Below the pieces are notes generated by a model. It ran no database searches and was not told the DNA's origin. It saw only the letters and a program-made list of their open reading frames with translations. 34,172 nucleotides of DNA from an uncultured Microbacteriaceae bacterium. GTDB taxonomy: Bacteria; Actinomycetota; Actinomycetes; Actinomycetales; Microbacteriaceae. Numbering within the stretch: position 1 is the stretch's first letter; each line of letters starts with the position of its first letter. The stretch spans positions 1-34,172 of the forward strand of contig CAIOGW010000046.1 of the NCBI GenBank assembly GCA_903857985.1. Direction: 5' to 3'. The position numbers and the translations under genes were made by a program. Shown here piece after piece: positions 16,991 through 27,213 of this stretch.

Positions 16991-17908
16991 TTAAGAGACC
17001 ACGGCCGACGTGGGAGCTGACACGTCGTATGTGGTTACCGAACCCAGTGGATAGTTGGCAATCAGGGCGCTCAGCACCCGGGCCTTGAGGGCCGAATTTT
17101 CCGGTCCGCCCCAGATTACGCGTGAGCCCGTGGGATTCAGGAAGAGTGTCACGTCGTCAGTCGTGGTGGCGGCGACCCGATCTACCTGGCTGCGCACGGC
17201 ACCAGGGAGTGTGCTCAGAACGGCCATCGCGGCCGGAAATCCCTGCGCCGTAGGCGAGGCTCCCTTCACATCAATGATGGGAAGGGGCAGGGTGCGCTCA
17301 CGGGACTTCTCGATGGTCACGCCGGCAGGGTCAACGAGAGTAAAGCCCGATGTGCCACTGAGGTACCCCGCGGCGACTCTTTCTGAAATGTGAATCACGA
17401 GGTCGTGGGGCGGCTTCGCCTCTATGGCGAAGCTCTTGACCAGCGGCTGCAACGCAATCACGTCGCGAATAGCATTGGCATCGAGAAGCGGCAGGGGCTT
17501 GCCCAGTTGTGGCGTAAGGCCTTCGACAATGAGCGCCGGGTCAACACGCTGGGTGCCCTCAACCGTGACGGTGCGCAATGCCATCACGGGGCTGAATGTA
17601 CCGACGGCGACAAACGCGGCAAGGCCGGTCACGGACGCCACGATGGCGAGTGCCGCCTGACGTCGACGACGCACGTGCGCGGTAAAGCGTCTAATCTCGT
17701 TGCGTTCTGCTGTTTTTCTCGCCGCAATTGCGGCCCTCATATCACGACGCGCTCGCGCGGCCTCACTTTCGGGTCGAGCCTCACGCACGCGCGCTGCCTT
17801 TTGTCGAGGCGGCCGTTCGCGGATATCCCGATGCTCTGGCGATTGCCGGGTGGCCGATGGTGTGGCTGTCGGCCGCGGCGAGGCCACACGGGAACTGGGA
17901 CGCTTCAC
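16991..17908 (-). CDS. ftsQ: Cell division protein FtsQ
   Basis: A bitopic divisome protein that links early and late division proteins. The N-terminal cytoplasmic part of about 95 residues is long and highly basic ([14 protein letters not shown]). A single membrane segment follows (about 97-112, [18 protein letters not shown]). Then comes the POTRA domain ([21 protein letters not shown]) and the FtsQ domain ([27 protein letters not shown]). Length 305 aa. The GTG start overlaps the murC TGA as GTGA, indicating coupled translation. Confidence 0.94.
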   Translation of the reverse strand: MKRPSSRVASPRPTATPSATRQSPEHRDIRERPPRQKAARVREARPESEAARARRDMRAAIAARKTAERNEIRRFTAHVRRRRQAALAIVASVTGLAAFVAVGTFSPVMALRTVTVEGTQRVDPALIVEGLTPQLGKPLPLLDANAIRDVIALQPLVKSFAIEAKPPHDLVIHISERVAAGYLSGTSGFTLVDPAGVTIEKSRERTLPLPIIDVKGASPTAQGFPAAMAVLSTLPGAVRSQVDRVAATTTDDVTLFLNPTGSRVIWGGPENSALKARVLSALIANYPLGSVTTYDVSAPTSAVVS

Positions 17909-19314
17909 GCGCGCGATGCCGTGCCGTGGCGTTCGAGGGCATCGAGAATTGTGGGCACGATCCGATAAACATCACCACAGCCCAGCGTGATCACGAAATC
18001 GCCCGGGCGAACGATGTCGGCAATGTAATCTGCCGCCTGTTGCCAGTCGGGTAAAAAGGCGACCACATCGGAGTTAGCGAACCGCGCGCTCACCAGCTCG
18101 CCCGTCACACCGGGCTCGGGATCTTCACGTGCGCCGTAAACGTCGAGCACGACGGTGAGGTCGGCGTCGCGTTCAAGTGTCTGCGCGAACTCCCCCGCAA
18201 ACATGCGTGTTCGGCTAAACAGATGGGGCTGGTGGACCGCAATGATGCGACCCGAGCCAACGACAGTGCGTGCGGCGGTCAATACCGCTTCGACCTCGGT
18301 GTGGTGGTGCGCATAGTCGTCATAAACGCGAACTCCTCCCACTTCGCCGTGCAGTTCAAAGCGGCGTTCCGTGCCACCGAAAGCTTCCAATCCGGTAATC
18401 ACCCGTTCGGGAGAAAACCCGAGCTCAACGAGTGCAGCAAACACGCCCGCAGCGTTTGTGGCATTGTGCACACCCGGCAACTGAAGCGTGAGGGGATAGC
18501 TGGTGCCTCGCCAGGTCAGTGTGCAGGCCGCGACTCCCCCGCTGGTCGAGACGTTCGAGATGCGCACATCCGCGTCGTCGGCCTGCCCAAACGTGGTGGT
18601 CGGAGAGTTGATGCGGTCGCGGATGGCGCGCGTTCCCGGATCGTCGGCAGACAAGATAGCCCGCTCGGACGCTCCGTTGGCAAAGTCTACAAAGATCTGG
18701 TCAAAAGCCTCGCGAGACCCGTAATGGTCGAGATGGTCGGGGTCGACGTTGGTAATCAGAGCGACGGCCGTGTCGTAATCAACCAGGGTGCCGTCAGACT
18801 CATCGGCTTCGATAACCGCGAGCTCACCCGATCCCCACGCAGCACTGCGACCCATGGCCTGGATAACTCCCCCGTTGACGAACGTCGGCGATTCGCCGAG
18901 TTCAAGCAGGGCGGTCACGGCCATGCCTGTTGATGTCGTTTTTCCGTGCGCACCCGCAATAGAGATAAGGCGGTGACCCCGCACAATCCACTCCAGAGCC
19001 CGCGACCGATGCCTCACCGGTATTCCACGTTCAATAGCCGCGTGATACTCCGGATTGTCGGCCCAGAGAGCCCCGGTGTAGACAAGGACATCGACGTCCC
19101 CCAGGTGTTCGGCATCGTGGCCGATGTGGATGTGCGCGCCCCGGGAGCGCAGCGATTCCACTCCCGACGACGGACGAACGTCTGAGCCCGTGACAACGAT
19201 CCCCCGGTCGAGAAACATGTGGGCGAGGGAGTTCATGCCAGAACCGCCAGCACCCACAAAGTGGGCTGCTGTCACATGCTCCGGCATAAATACCGAGTGA
19301 TCGGGCTCAATCAC
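17905..19314 (-). CDS. murC: UDP-N-acetylmuramate--L-alanine ligase
   Basis: It adds L-alanine to UDP-MurNAc, the first peptide step of peptidoglycan synthesis in the cytosol. The N-terminal Rossmann domain has [14 protein letters not shown]. The ATP loop is [14 protein letters not shown] (about residue 120). Later family motifs include [20 protein letters not shown] and [13 protein letters not shown], and the C-terminal domain has HQPHLFSRT. The length of 469 aa is normal. Start is GTG at 19314, with AGAGGTG about eight bases upstream; the ATG ten codons in (MPEHV) is a less likely alternative. Confidence 0.97.
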   Translation of the reverse strand: MIEPDHSVFMPEHVTAAHFVGAGGSGMNSLAHMFLDRGIVVTGSDVRPSSGVESLRSRGAHIHIGHDAEHLGDVDVLVYTGALWADNPEYHAAIERGIPVRHRSRALEWIVRGHRLISIAGAHGKTTSTGMAVTALLELGESPTFVNGGVIQAMGRSAAWGSGELAVIEADESDGTLVDYDTAVALITNVDPDHLDHYGSREAFDQIFVDFANGASERAILSADDPGTRAIRDRINSPTTTFGQADDADVRISNVSTSGGVAACTLTWRGTSYPLTLQLPGVHNATNAAGVFAALVELGFSPERVITGLEAFGGTERRFELHGEVGGVRVYDDYAHHHTEVEAVLTAARTVVGSGRIIAVHQPHLFSRTRMFAGEFAQTLERDADLTVVLDVYGAREDPEPGVTGELVSARFANSDVVAFLPDWQQAADYIADIVRPGDFVITLGCGDVYRIVPTILDALERHGTASRA

Positions 19315-19363
19315 TTTTCTTCACCTCTCGAAAATCTCGCCGGGCGCGAGAGTCAACACTAAC

Positions 19364-20458
19364 CTACGATGCCGACCTGAGCGATTGCGTGAGTGCCTCG
19401 CCGATGAGGTCTACGGTCCGCGCCGCCCCCTCACGGGTGCCCACCGTCGACGTGGCTGCCGACATGGCAGCCCGAACGTCACGATCGTTGAGCAGAGGCG
19501 ATGCGGCAGCCCACAGGCTGTCTGCTGTCAGGAGGGCGTCGCGCAGGAGCACAGCGCCACCCGCGGCAACGACGGGAGCGGCGTTCAGCTCTTGTTCGCC
19601 GTTACCCTCAGCGTAGGGAATCAGGATTGCGGGAATGCCGAGTGCAGTGATTTCGGCCAGCGTGGATGACCCCGCGCGAGACACGATGAGTGACGCTACG
19701 GCCAACGCGTCGGCCATGTTGTCGCAATAATCGACAACCACGTGTCCGGGCTGGATGCTCGTGATGAGTCCGGCGTCACGGTCACCAGTGATGTGCAAGA
19801 TTTGCCATCCGGCAGCCCGAATCTGCGGTGCCAGTGTCGCAACGGCGAGATTGATGCGGCGTGCTCCCAATGAGCCGCCGGTCACAAGTAGCACGGGCAT
19901 GTCGGGCGTGAGGTCCCAACGACGGCAAGCGGCCGCGCGTCGGTCGTTCACGATGAGGGTCGCAATCTCTGCTCGAAGGGGCATGCCGACCCACGTGGAG
20001 CGCCTGAGGCGCGTTCCAGGAATCGCGACGGCAACACGCGTGGCAAAGCCGGCGGCCCATGCGTTCGACAGCCCCGGACGGGCGTTGGCCTCGTGAATCA
20101 CCAATGGCACCTTGGCGCGGCGCGCTGCGGCGTATGCCGGAGCGGCCACATAACCACCCACGCCAAAGACAACATCAACTCCCCGCGAGGCAATTAACTG
20201 GTCCACACGCGATACTGCTCCGCGCCACCCCCGCAGAAATCTCCAGGCGCGTTTGTCGGGACGACGCGGGAACGGAAGGCGAGGAATGACCTGGAACTCG
20301 AAGCCCGCTGCCGGAACAAGGCGACTCTCGAGTCCCTCAGCGGTACCTAAAAAAATAATTGTTGCTTCGGGCTCACGGCCCCGAATCTCCGTCGCCACAG
20401 CGAGTAGCGGGTTCACGTGTCCGGCCGTTCCGCCGCCGGCAAGCAGGTACGTTGTCAC
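19364..20458 (-). CDS. murG: UDP-GlcNAc:lipid I GlcNAc transferase MurG
   Basis: A membrane-associated GT-B glycosyltransferase that makes lipid II from lipid I at the inner face of the membrane. The glycine-rich N-terminal loop AGGGTAGHVNPLLAVA and the second G-loop GGSLGARRIN are present, and the donor site has SRAGSSTLAEITALGIPAILIPY. The usual DHQ-type segment reads NGEQELNA here. The track ORF of 420 aa has a spurious N-terminal addition. I start at GTG 20458 (MTTYLLAGGG, 364 aa), which overlaps the ftsW TGA as GTGA. Confidence 0.96.
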   Translation of the reverse strand: MTTYLLAGGGTAGHVNPLLAVATEIRGREPEATIIFLGTAEGLESRLVPAAGFEFQVIPRLPFPRRPDKRAWRFLRGWRGAVSRVDQLIASRGVDVVFGVGGYVAAPAYAAARRAKVPLVIHEANARPGLSNAWAAGFATRVAVAIPGTRLRRSTWVGMPLRAEIATLIVNDRRAAACRRWDLTPDMPVLLVTGGSLGARRINLAVATLAPQIRAAGWQILHITGDRDAGLITSIQPGHVVVDYCDNMADALAVASLIVSRAGSSTLAEITALGIPAILIPYAEGNGEQELNAAPVVAAGGAVLLRDALLTADSLWAAASPLLNDRDVRAAMSAATSTVGTREGAARTVDLIGEALTQSLRSAS

Positions 20459-21648
20459 GGAGTTTTCCGCCCCTGTGTGCGGGCGAACGAGAGCACCACG
20501 CCCACCGCAACAAGACACGACACCAGGGCTGTGCCACCGGCCGAAACGAAGGGTAGCGGCACTCCGAGAACCGGCATCAATCCCAACACCACAGCAATAT
20601 TCAAGAAGCCCTGACCAACGAGCCACACCATGATGGTTCCCGAAATGATGCGCGTCGTGTCATCTTCGGCGGCTCGAATGATTCGCAAAAATGAAACCGT
20701 GAGCGCGATAAACAGCGCAATCACAACGACGGCGCCGATTAATCCCAGTTCCTCGCCCACAATGGCAAAGATGTAGTCATTATCTGCAGCCGGCAGCCAC
20801 GACCACTTCGCCCGGGAATGCCCCAACCCCACACCGAAGATACCGCCACTCGCCAAGGCCCACGTTCCGTGCAACGGCTGCCAACAGGCACCTGAATCAT
20901 CCACGCAGGGGGCGCCGAGAAACGACATAATGCGTGACATGCGGTTGGGACTTAACACCGACATGACGAAAACGCCCAAAGCACCGAGGCCAATCGGCGC
21001 CATCATAAACTTCCAGCCCACGCCGGCAAAGTAAAGGGCCGCCAGGGTCATCAAAAACATGATGAGCACCGTACCCAGGTCACCACCAACGAGCACGAGG
21101 CCCACAATGATGGCTGCCGGAATGAGCGGGCGCAGGACGCGCCAGGTAGTTCCGTAGCGATCCATCGCTATGGGAAGCATGACGCCCAACCATACGGCTA
21201 GCGCGAGTTTGAGCAGCTCCGCCGGTTGAAAGGTGAAGTCTCCGATGGCCAGCCAGTTGCGGTTTCCGCCAGAATCAACGCCGAGAGGCGTCCAAACCAC
21301 GAGAAGCTGAAATCCGATTCCGATGAGAACACCCGTTCGTGCCCATCGGCGCCAAAAATTGGGTGGAACCCTACTGGCCAGAAGCATGAGGGGAATTCCT
21401 GCGATGGCATAGGCGCCCTGGCGGAGGAATCCCATAAAGAAGTTGTTGTCGGTGAGGTACGAGTCAACCGACGAGGCGGACAGCACCATGATGAGCCCAA
21501 TGAAGACCAGAAGAAGGGTCGTTCCCAAGAGCATGTAGTAATTCGATGAATCTGCCCGAAAAACAGTGCCGAGTGAGGGGCGCTGCGGGCGATCGCCCAC
21601 GGACGTTCGCACCGGGGGCTTAGCTTTGGCGCGAGGCGGACTCGTCAT
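20455..21648 (-). CDS. ftsW: Septal peptidoglycan polymerase FtsW (SEDS family)
   Basis: A polytopic SEDS glycosyltransferase that polymerises lipid II at the septum together with FtsI. About ten hydrophobic segments are visible. Family motifs include GLIMVLSASSV, the central GGDLGTVLI, GVGLGHSRAKWSWLPAADNDYIFA and VGEELGLIGA, and the C-terminal PLPFVSAGGTALV. I choose the ATG at 21648 (MTSPPRAKAKPP, 397 aa): GAGGTGAGGCGG lies right upstream. This start lies inside the 3' end of murD, overlapping it by 29 bases. The track adds 47 non-homologous residues. Confidence 0.96.
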   Translation of the reverse strand: MTSPPRAKAKPPVRTSVGDRPQRPSLGTVFRADSSNYYMLLGTTLLLVFIGLIMVLSASSVDSYLTDNNFFMGFLRQGAYAIAGIPLMLLASRVPPNFWRRWARTGVLIGIGFQLLVVWTPLGVDSGGNRNWLAIGDFTFQPAELLKLALAVWLGVMLPIAMDRYGTTWRVLRPLIPAAIIVGLVLVGGDLGTVLIMFLMTLAALYFAGVGWKFMMAPIGLGALGVFVMSVLSPNRMSRIMSFLGAPCVDDSGACWQPLHGTWALASGGIFGVGLGHSRAKWSWLPAADNDYIFAIVGEELGLIGAVVVIALFIALTVSFLRIIRAAEDDTTRIISGTIMVWLVGQGFLNIAVVLGLMPVLGVPLPFVSAGGTALVSCLVAVGVVLSFARTQGRKTP

Positions 21649-23116
21649 CCGCCTCACCTCCCATCTGTGACAGAACCGCCTCTCGAAAGAGCCGTCCACG
21701 TTCCGCGTAGTCTGCGAATTGATCCATTGATGCTGCGGCCGGCGCCAACAGAACAACGTCGCCCTCAACAGCCATGGCATTCGCCGCACGAACGGCTAGG
21801 ACCATGACCTCACTAGTGTCATCCGAATCGATATCGACCACGTGGAGTTCCGGCGCGTGTCGCCCGAAAGCCTCACGAATCAGATGCCGTTCGCGACCAA
21901 TGATGATCGCTCCGCGGAGGCGAGAAGCGTGACGTTCGACGAGAGCATCGATGACGACGCCCTTGAGAAGCCCGCCCACAATCCAGACGACCGACTCATT
22001 TGCCCGCAACGAGGCGTCGGCCGCATGGGGATTGGTGGCCTTGGAATCGTCTATCCACGTCACACCATCCCGTGAGGCCACCGTTTCATAGCGATGCCGA
22101 TCCAACGTAAACGTTGACAGGGCGGCCGAGATACTTTCCGGGGAGACGCCATACGAGCGCGCCAGCGCTGCCGCCGCAAGAATATCGACGACGATGTGGG
22201 GAGACGCAAGACCGTGCTCCCGGAGTTCGTCGATGGTGGTCAGCTCGAGTGCACGGTCGCGCCGATCTTCCAGAAAAGCGCGATCGCACAGAATTCCATC
22301 AACAATTCCGAGGTCGGACAGTCCGGGTGTGTCGAGGCCGATACCGATCGCACGCGCCCCCTCGACCACCTCGGCCTGTTCGACCATTGCCAGTGTTCGT
22401 GCGTCAGCCCGGTTGAAGACACAGGCAACACGCGTTTGGGAGTACACGCGGGCTTTAGCGTCGACGTAGGCATCCATCGATCCGTGCCAGTCGAGGTGGT
22501 CTTCGGCGATGTTGAGGCACACGGCCGCATAGGGTTCGAGTCCCGAGGAATAGTGCAGTTGAAAACTTGACAGTTCAACGACGAAGACGTCGAAGCCCGC
22601 GGGATCGCGCACCGCATCCAGAACCGAAACGCCGATGTTGCCACAAGGCGCCGCGCGATATCCGGCTTCGGCCAACATGGCCGCCGTCAGTTGCGTGGTC
22701 GTTGTCTTACCGTTTGTGCCGGTGACGAGAATCCAGTCGGCCACGCGCACCTTATCCCGCACCCGCCAGGCCAGTTCGATGTCGCCCCAGACCGCTATCC
22801 CGCGCTCCTTGGCCCACTGAATTAGCGGATGGTGCGGAGCATAACCGGGTGAGACAACCAGAACCTCGGCGTCAAAATCTGAGACCCCCGGTGGGACCGG
22901 TTCGCTCGGGGTCGTCAACGCTACGTCAACACCGATGACCTCGCACATGTTTGCGCGCAGCGAGTCGATGGCGTCAGTGGCGATCACCACGCGTGCGCCC
23001 AGCTCAGCCAGCGTGTCGGCAACCGCAAACCCCGTTACTCCGGCGCCGGCCACGAGGACTCGCAGCCCCCGCCAATCGGAGTACCAACTTGTCAGGAGTG
23101 TGAGATCAGTGGGCAC
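21620..23116 (-). CDS. murD: UDP-MurNAc-L-alanine--D-glutamate ligase
   Basis: It adds D-glutamate to UDP-MurNAc-L-Ala. The N-terminal domain has RVLVAGAGVTGFAVADTLAE. The ATP loop is VTGTNGKTTTTQL, followed by ELSSFQLHYSS and NIAEDHLDWHGSMD, and the C-terminal domain has WIDDSKATNPHAA. The track ORF of 650 aa includes about 150 residues from the mraY region in another frame. I propose GTG 23116 (MPTDLTLLTSWYSD, 498 aa), five bases after the mraY stop. A GTG at 23137 is possible, and neither has a strong ribosome site. Its end overlaps ftsW by 29 bases. Confidence 0.95.
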   Translation of the reverse strand: MPTDLTLLTSWYSDWRGLRVLVAGAGVTGFAVADTLAELGARVVIATDAIDSLRANMCEVIGVDVALTTPSEPVPPGVSDFDAEVLVVSPGYAPHHPLIQWAKERGIAVWGDIELAWRVRDKVRVADWILVTGTNGKTTTTQLTAAMLAEAGYRAAPCGNIGVSVLDAVRDPAGFDVFVVELSSFQLHYSSGLEPYAAVCLNIAEDHLDWHGSMDAYVDAKARVYSQTRVACVFNRADARTLAMVEQAEVVEGARAIGIGLDTPGLSDLGIVDGILCDRAFLEDRRDRALELTTIDELREHGLASPHIVVDILAAAALARSYGVSPESISAALSTFTLDRHRYETVASRDGVTWIDDSKATNPHAADASLRANESVVWIVGGLLKGVVIDALVERHASRLRGAIIIGRERHLIREAFGRHAPELHVVDIDSDDTSEVMVLAVRAANAMAVEGDVVLLAPAAASMDQFADYAERGRLFREAVLSQMGGEADDESASRQS

Positions 23117-23121
23117 GGCGA

Positions 23122-24216
23122 CTATCTCGAAAGCCACTCGAGGTAGAACGCGCCCACGCCAACCGCGGCGAAGAGACCCGAGATGATCCAGAAACGCACA
23201 ACGACAGTCACCTCGGCCCAGCCTTTGACCTCGAAGTGATGATGTATCGGGGTCGCCAACCAGATGCGCTTGCCCTTGGTCATCTTGAAATAGGCGCGCT
23301 GGATGATGACCGAACCCGTATCCATCACGAAGAGACCGGCAAGAACTATCAAGAGCAGCTCGGTCTGACTGAGGATAGCAAGGGCGGCAAGAGCCCCACC
23401 GATGGCCAGCGAACCAGTATCGCCCATGAATATTTTGGCCGGAGAAGTATTCCACCAGAGAAATCCGATGAGGCTTCCCGCAATGGCAGCGGCAATGATG
23501 GCGATATCGATGGGATCGCGCACGTCGTAGCACTTGTAGGCAACGTCCGGGTCGAGGGCGGGTCGGAAGCACGACTGACTGAACTGCCAGAAATTGATGA
23601 TGACAAACGATCCCGCAACAAAGATTGATGAACCGGAGGCCAAACCATCAAGGCCGTCAACGAGGTTCACCGCGTTGGACGTGCTCGTCACCATGATCAC
23701 GACCCAGACGGCGAAGGCGATGGAACCCAGAACCAAGCCCCAGGACATGAAGGAGAAGGGAAGGTCTCGCAAGAACGAGATGTGGGTCGTCGCGGGCGTT
23801 AATCCGTTTTCGTCCGGAAAGTTGATGGCCATGTAACCAAAGGCCACGGCGACGACGACCTGTCCCAAAACCTTGAAGTAGCCGTGCAGGCCAAGCGTGT
23901 TCTTGCGGTGTGTCTTGATGAAATCGTCGATGAAGCCAACAATTCCGAGACCCACCATCATGAACAGCACCAAGAGCGGAGACAGCTCCACGCTGTTGCC
24001 CGTTATCCAGCACGCAACGAAGTACCCCACCAAAGTGCTGAAGATGATGACGATGCCCCCCATTGTCGGGGTGCCCTTCTTTACATGGTGCTCTTTGGGG
24101 CCGTCATCTCGAATGTACTGCCCCCAGCCGATGAACCGAAAAAGGCGGGCGAACAGTGGCGTGGCGACGAGCGACAGGAACATCGAAATCGCCCCGGCAA
24201 CCATCAGGGTTAGCAC
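23122..24216 (-). CDS. mraY: Phospho-MurNAc-pentapeptide transferase MraY
   Basis: An integral membrane enzyme that transfers phospho-MurNAc-pentapeptide to undecaprenyl phosphate, giving lipid I. Roughly ten membrane segments are seen. Diagnostic motifs include [16 protein letters not shown], the Asp pair in [34 protein letters not shown] and the His-rich [11 protein letters not shown]. The length of 364 aa is normal. Start is GTG 24216, preceded by AGGGGAGG at eight bases. The gene overlaps the murF stop by seven bases. Confidence 0.98.
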   Translation of the reverse strand: MLTLMVAGAISMFLSLVATPLFARLFRFIGWGQYIRDDGPKEHHVKKGTPTMGGIVIIFSTLVGYFVACWITGNSVELSPLLVLFMMVGLGIVGFIDDFIKTHRKNTLGLHGYFKVLGQVVVAVAFGYMAINFPDENGLTPATTHISFLRDLPFSFMSWGLVLGSIAFAVWVVIMVTSTSNAVNLVDGLDGLASGSSIFVAGSFVIINFWQFSQSCFRPALDPDVAYKCYDVRDPIDIAIIAAAIAGSLIGFLWWNTSPAKIFMGDTGSLAIGGALAALAILSQTELLLIVLAGLFVMDTGSVIIQRAYFKMTKGKRIWLATPIHHHFEVKGWAEVTVVVRFWIISGLFAAVGVGAFYLEWLSR

Positions 24217-25622
24217 GAGTAGGCCTCCCCTAACTTGTCGCCGAGAAAGCGGAGGCCGGCAGAGTTCGACGATTTGACGAGCACGATGTCGTTATCGCGC
24301 AAAATCGTCATGAGGTAATCGTATGCCTCGTCGGAGGTTCCGACGAAGACGCTTTCCCCGGCCCACGACCCTTCGTTGACGCTCGAAATAAAGAGCCGGC
24401 GCGCGCCGGCGCCGACAACCACGAGCACATCGACATTGAGCCTCACCACCAGGAGGGCAATGGCGTCGTGTTCCTCGCCCGAGAACTCGCCCAATTCACT
24501 CATCTCACCGAGAACCGCAATGCGCCTGTTCGAGGCATCGCCCAAACGGGCGAGAGTGCGCAGTGCCGCCGCCATGGAATCCGGTGAGGCGTTGTACGCA
24601 TCGTTGATGACGACAACTCCCTCGCCGCCGAGAACCTCCATGCGCCAGCGTTCGGCGCGCGATGTCGCCGCCAAGACCTCGACGACAACGGAAAGCGGAG
24701 CTCCCAGAACCCCCGCCACAGCCGCCATCGCCAGGGCGTTCATCACATGGTGCTCGCCAATAACGGGAAACACAGCCGGTGACGTCGAACCATCGGCGGC
24801 ACGCAGATCGAACGTGGTTCCGGACAGGTGCGTGTCGACATCAGTGGCGCGAACCATGGCTGTCGTTCCCCGACCAAACCACACCACGTCGTCGGGCGAA
24901 ACGGTTGCCATGGCCGCAACGTTCGGGTCATCAGCGTTCAACACGGCCGTACCCCCGGGCAGGATTCCCCGGACCAGTTCGGTCTTTGCAATAACCGTAC
25001 GCTCGAAACCGCCAAACTCTCCCGCGTGCGCAAGTCCCACCATGAGCACGACCCCGATGTCCAGCGCCACGATGTCGGTGAGGCGCGCAATGTGCCCGAT
25101 ACCGCTGGCGCCCAACTCGAGCACCAGATAGCGGGTGTCCTGCTCAACACGCAACATCGTGAGCGGTGCGCCCACTTCGTTGTTAAACGATGCCTTGGCG
25201 AGCACCGTCGGCCCCAGGCGCTGGCAGAGCGCGCCGATGAGGTTCTTGGTCGTCGTCTTGCCATTTGATCCCGTGATACCAATCACGGTCAGGGCTCCAC
25301 CGAGTCGCACGCGGCCCACCACGTCGCGAGCAAGATCGGCGAGGGCGACGACCGCGTCCGCGACAATAACCTGCGGAATATCGACGTCGGATTCCCGCTC
25401 GGTAATGACGAGGGCGGCACCGGCATCACGGGCACTAGCAATGAAGTTCCAACCATCGGTGACCTCGCCGGGTTTGGCGACGAAAATGTCACCGTCGCCA
25501 ATTTCGCGAGAATCGGTGTCGACCTGTCCGCGCAGCACGAAGGTCGCATCGACGTCACCCGAAGGGCGATAGAGGCGTCCGCCGGTGATGCCGGCGATCT
25601 CACCGAGGGTGAGGGAAATCAT
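24210..25622 (-). CDS. murF: UDP-MurNAc-tripeptide--D-alanyl-D-alanine ligase
   Basis: It adds the D-Ala-D-Ala dipeptide to complete the UDP-MurNAc-pentapeptide. The protein of 470 aa has the N-terminal domain ([17 protein letters not shown]), ATP loop [17 protein letters not shown] (about residue 118), [11 protein letters not shown], and the C-terminal [16 protein letters not shown] and VLGEMSELG. Start ATG overlaps the murE TGA as ATGA. No ddl gene lies in this window, so D-Ala-D-Ala must be made by a ligase encoded elsewhere. Confidence 0.97.
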   Translation of the reverse strand: MISLTLGEIAGITGGRLYRPSGDVDATFVLRGQVDTDSREIGDGDIFVAKPGEVTDGWNFIASARDAGAALVITERESDVDIPQVIVADAVVALADLARDVVGRVRLGGALTVIGITGSNGKTTTKNLIGALCQRLGPTVLAKASFNNEVGAPLTMLRVEQDTRYLVLELGASGIGHIARLTDIVALDIGVVLMVGLAHAGEFGGFERTVIAKTELVRGILPGGTAVLNADDPNVAAMATVSPDDVVWFGRGTTAMVRATDVDTHLSGTTFDLRAADGSTSPAVFPVIGEHHVMNALAMAAVAGVLGAPLSVVVEVLAATSRAERWRMEVLGGEGVVVINDAYNASPDSMAAALRTLARLGDASNRRIAVLGEMSELGEFSGEEHDAIALLVVRLNVDVLVVVGAGARRLFISSVNEGSWAGESVFVGTSDEAYDYLMTILRDNDIVLVKSSNSAGLRFLGDKLGEAYSC

Positions 25623-27184
25623 TCGTGTGCCTCTCGTGGCGGCCAGCCGGCCTCGCGCAATGCCTGTCGAACATCCTCGCGTGCGTTATAGGGAATCTTG
25701 GTGCCGTTGACCTCTTGGTAGTCCTCGTGCCCTGGGCCAGCATAGAGAATCGTGTCACCCTGTTGGGCCCCCTCGAGGGCAAATCGCACGGCTTCTCGCT
25801 GATCGGCAATCTCGTGAAGCTGTGCCGTCGAGCCGGCCTCAGCGGCACCGCGCATCAGTGCAGAGCGGATTACGGCGGGGTCCTCGGTTCGTGGATGAAA
25901 GTCGGTAATGACCACGACATCTGCCCCCGTGGCGGCGATACGTCCCATGTCTGCACGTTTGGTGGCATCTCTGTCGCCGTCGGCACCAAAAACCATGGTG
26001 AGACGACCCGGAGTGAGAGCGCGCAGCGAACTGAGTGTGCGCGCGAAGGCCTCGGGGGTGTGGCCGTAATCCACGAAAAAGGTCGGCCCGGTGTCACCGG
26101 AGACAATCTCGGCGCGGCCGGGCACAAAAACCTCAATCGTTGCCGTTGTCCCCAAACTCAGTCCGATGTCGTTCAGCGAAAATCCGCTCTCCACAAGCAT
26201 CACGATGGCGATGGCAGCATTGGTTGCCGAGAAATCCCCTACCAGTGGCACCGTGGCCACGAGCTTCTCGCCGTTGGGCGCCTCGAGCACAAAAGATGTC
26301 GACGTCAGGGTGGTGGCGGTCACTCCAACGCGCCAGTCGGCAGCGACGGCATCACCGCTCGTGGAAGATGCCACCGTCACAACGGGAATGTCCGCTGAGT
26401 CCGCGAGGCGTCGACCCCACGCGTCGTCGACGCAAATCACGCCACGCGCTGCTCGTCCGCGGTCAAACAGATCAGCCTTGGCGAGAAAGTAGTCCTCCAT
26501 GGTTGCGTAGTCGTCGAGGTGGTCGTGGCTAAAGTTCGTAAACGCCACGACATCGAAGCGCACGCCCGAAACGCGTTGCCGGGTGAGTGCGTGCGCTGAG
26601 ACCTCCAGCACGGCATGGGAAACGCCCGCCTCAACCATGAGAGACAACAGTGCATGAATCTCGTCGGCTTCGGGGGTGGTGAGACCTGAGGGATGGGCAC
26701 TGCCAGCAACAATACGCTCGGACGTCGAACTGAGTCCCGTTGTTGCCCCTAACTGTCGCAGGAGAGCTTCCAGTAGATAAGCAACGGTGGTCTTGCCGTT
26801 TGTTCCCGTGACACCGAAGGTTGTCATCGACCTCTGGTTCGTGCCGTATATGAGAGCGGCTGCCAGCCCCAGATCTTTGCGAGGATCCAGCGAGACGAGC
26901 ACCGGAAGACCGGTCGCCAGGCTGGGCTTCTCTCCCTGCGCATCCGTCACAATTGCCACAGCACCGGCCGATGCCGCGAGCGTGACGTAATCGGCCCCGT
27001 GGAAGCGGGCACCCGGAACAGCAAAAAACACGTCACCCGGCATCACGTTGTGCGATGACCCGGTGACCCCCGAAACGATCACACTGTCGAGCGCCGATCC
27101 GCGCCAGTCCAATTCGATGGCGAGCGTCGACAGAGGCTGCGAGGGAACTCGATTCGGTCGTCGTGTCACGCCGTCGGCAGACAT
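25619..27184 (-). CDS. murE: UDP-MurNAc-L-Ala-D-Glu ligase adding the third residue (MurE)
   Basis: It adds the diamino acid at peptide position 3. ATP loop GVTGTNGKTT is at residues 124-133, LEVSAHAL near 193-200, the likely carbamylated lysine in FLAKADLF near 236, and VDYGHTPEAF near 371. The selectivity loop that reads DNPR in meso-DAP enzymes is FHPR here (429-432, in TDFHPRTEDP), and the later GKGHE is GPGHE (483-487). This argues against classic meso-DAP binding and fits Lys, Orn or Dab walls, as known in Microbacteriaceae. Length 521 aa, start ATG 27184. Confidence 0.96.
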   Translation of the reverse strand: MSADGVTRRPNRVPSQPLSTLAIELDWRGSALDSVIVSGVTGSSHNVMPGDVFFAVPGARFHGADYVTLAASAGAVAIVTDAQGEKPSLATGLPVLVSLDPRKDLGLAAALIYGTNQRSMTTFGVTGTNGKTTVAYLLEALLRQLGATTGLSSTSERIVAGSAHPSGLTTPEADEIHALLSLMVEAGVSHAVLEVSAHALTRQRVSGVRFDVVAFTNFSHDHLDDYATMEDYFLAKADLFDRGRAARGVICVDDAWGRRLADSADIPVVTVASSTSGDAVAADWRVGVTATTLTSTSFVLEAPNGEKLVATVPLVGDFSATNAAIAIVMLVESGFSLNDIGLSLGTTATIEVFVPGRAEIVSGDTGPTFFVDYGHTPEAFARTLSSLRALTPGRLTMVFGADGDRDATKRADMGRIAATGADVVVITDFHPRTEDPAVIRSALMRGAAEAGSTAQLHEIADQREAVRFALEGAQQGDTILYAGPGHEDYQEVNGTKIPYNAREDVRQALREAGWPPREAHE

Positions 27185-27213
27185 GCCATTCCCTTCAACC
27201 GATTGTTTTGAGC

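Noticed and set aside
18223-18933. 236-aa plus-strand ORF opposite murC
   Set aside because: Fully antisense to murC motifs and low in family-like features; shadow ORF.
23117-23572. Long N-terminal extension of MurD in the ORF track
   Set aside because: These residues are translated from the mraY region in another frame and match no MurD domain.
24376-25131. 251-aa plus-strand ORF opposite murF
   Set aside because: Composition (Ser/Thr/Arg/Pro rich) is that of an antisense frame; murF motifs occupy the other strand.
25625-26398. 257-aa plus-strand ORF opposite murE
   Set aside because: Antisense to murE, no domain recognised.
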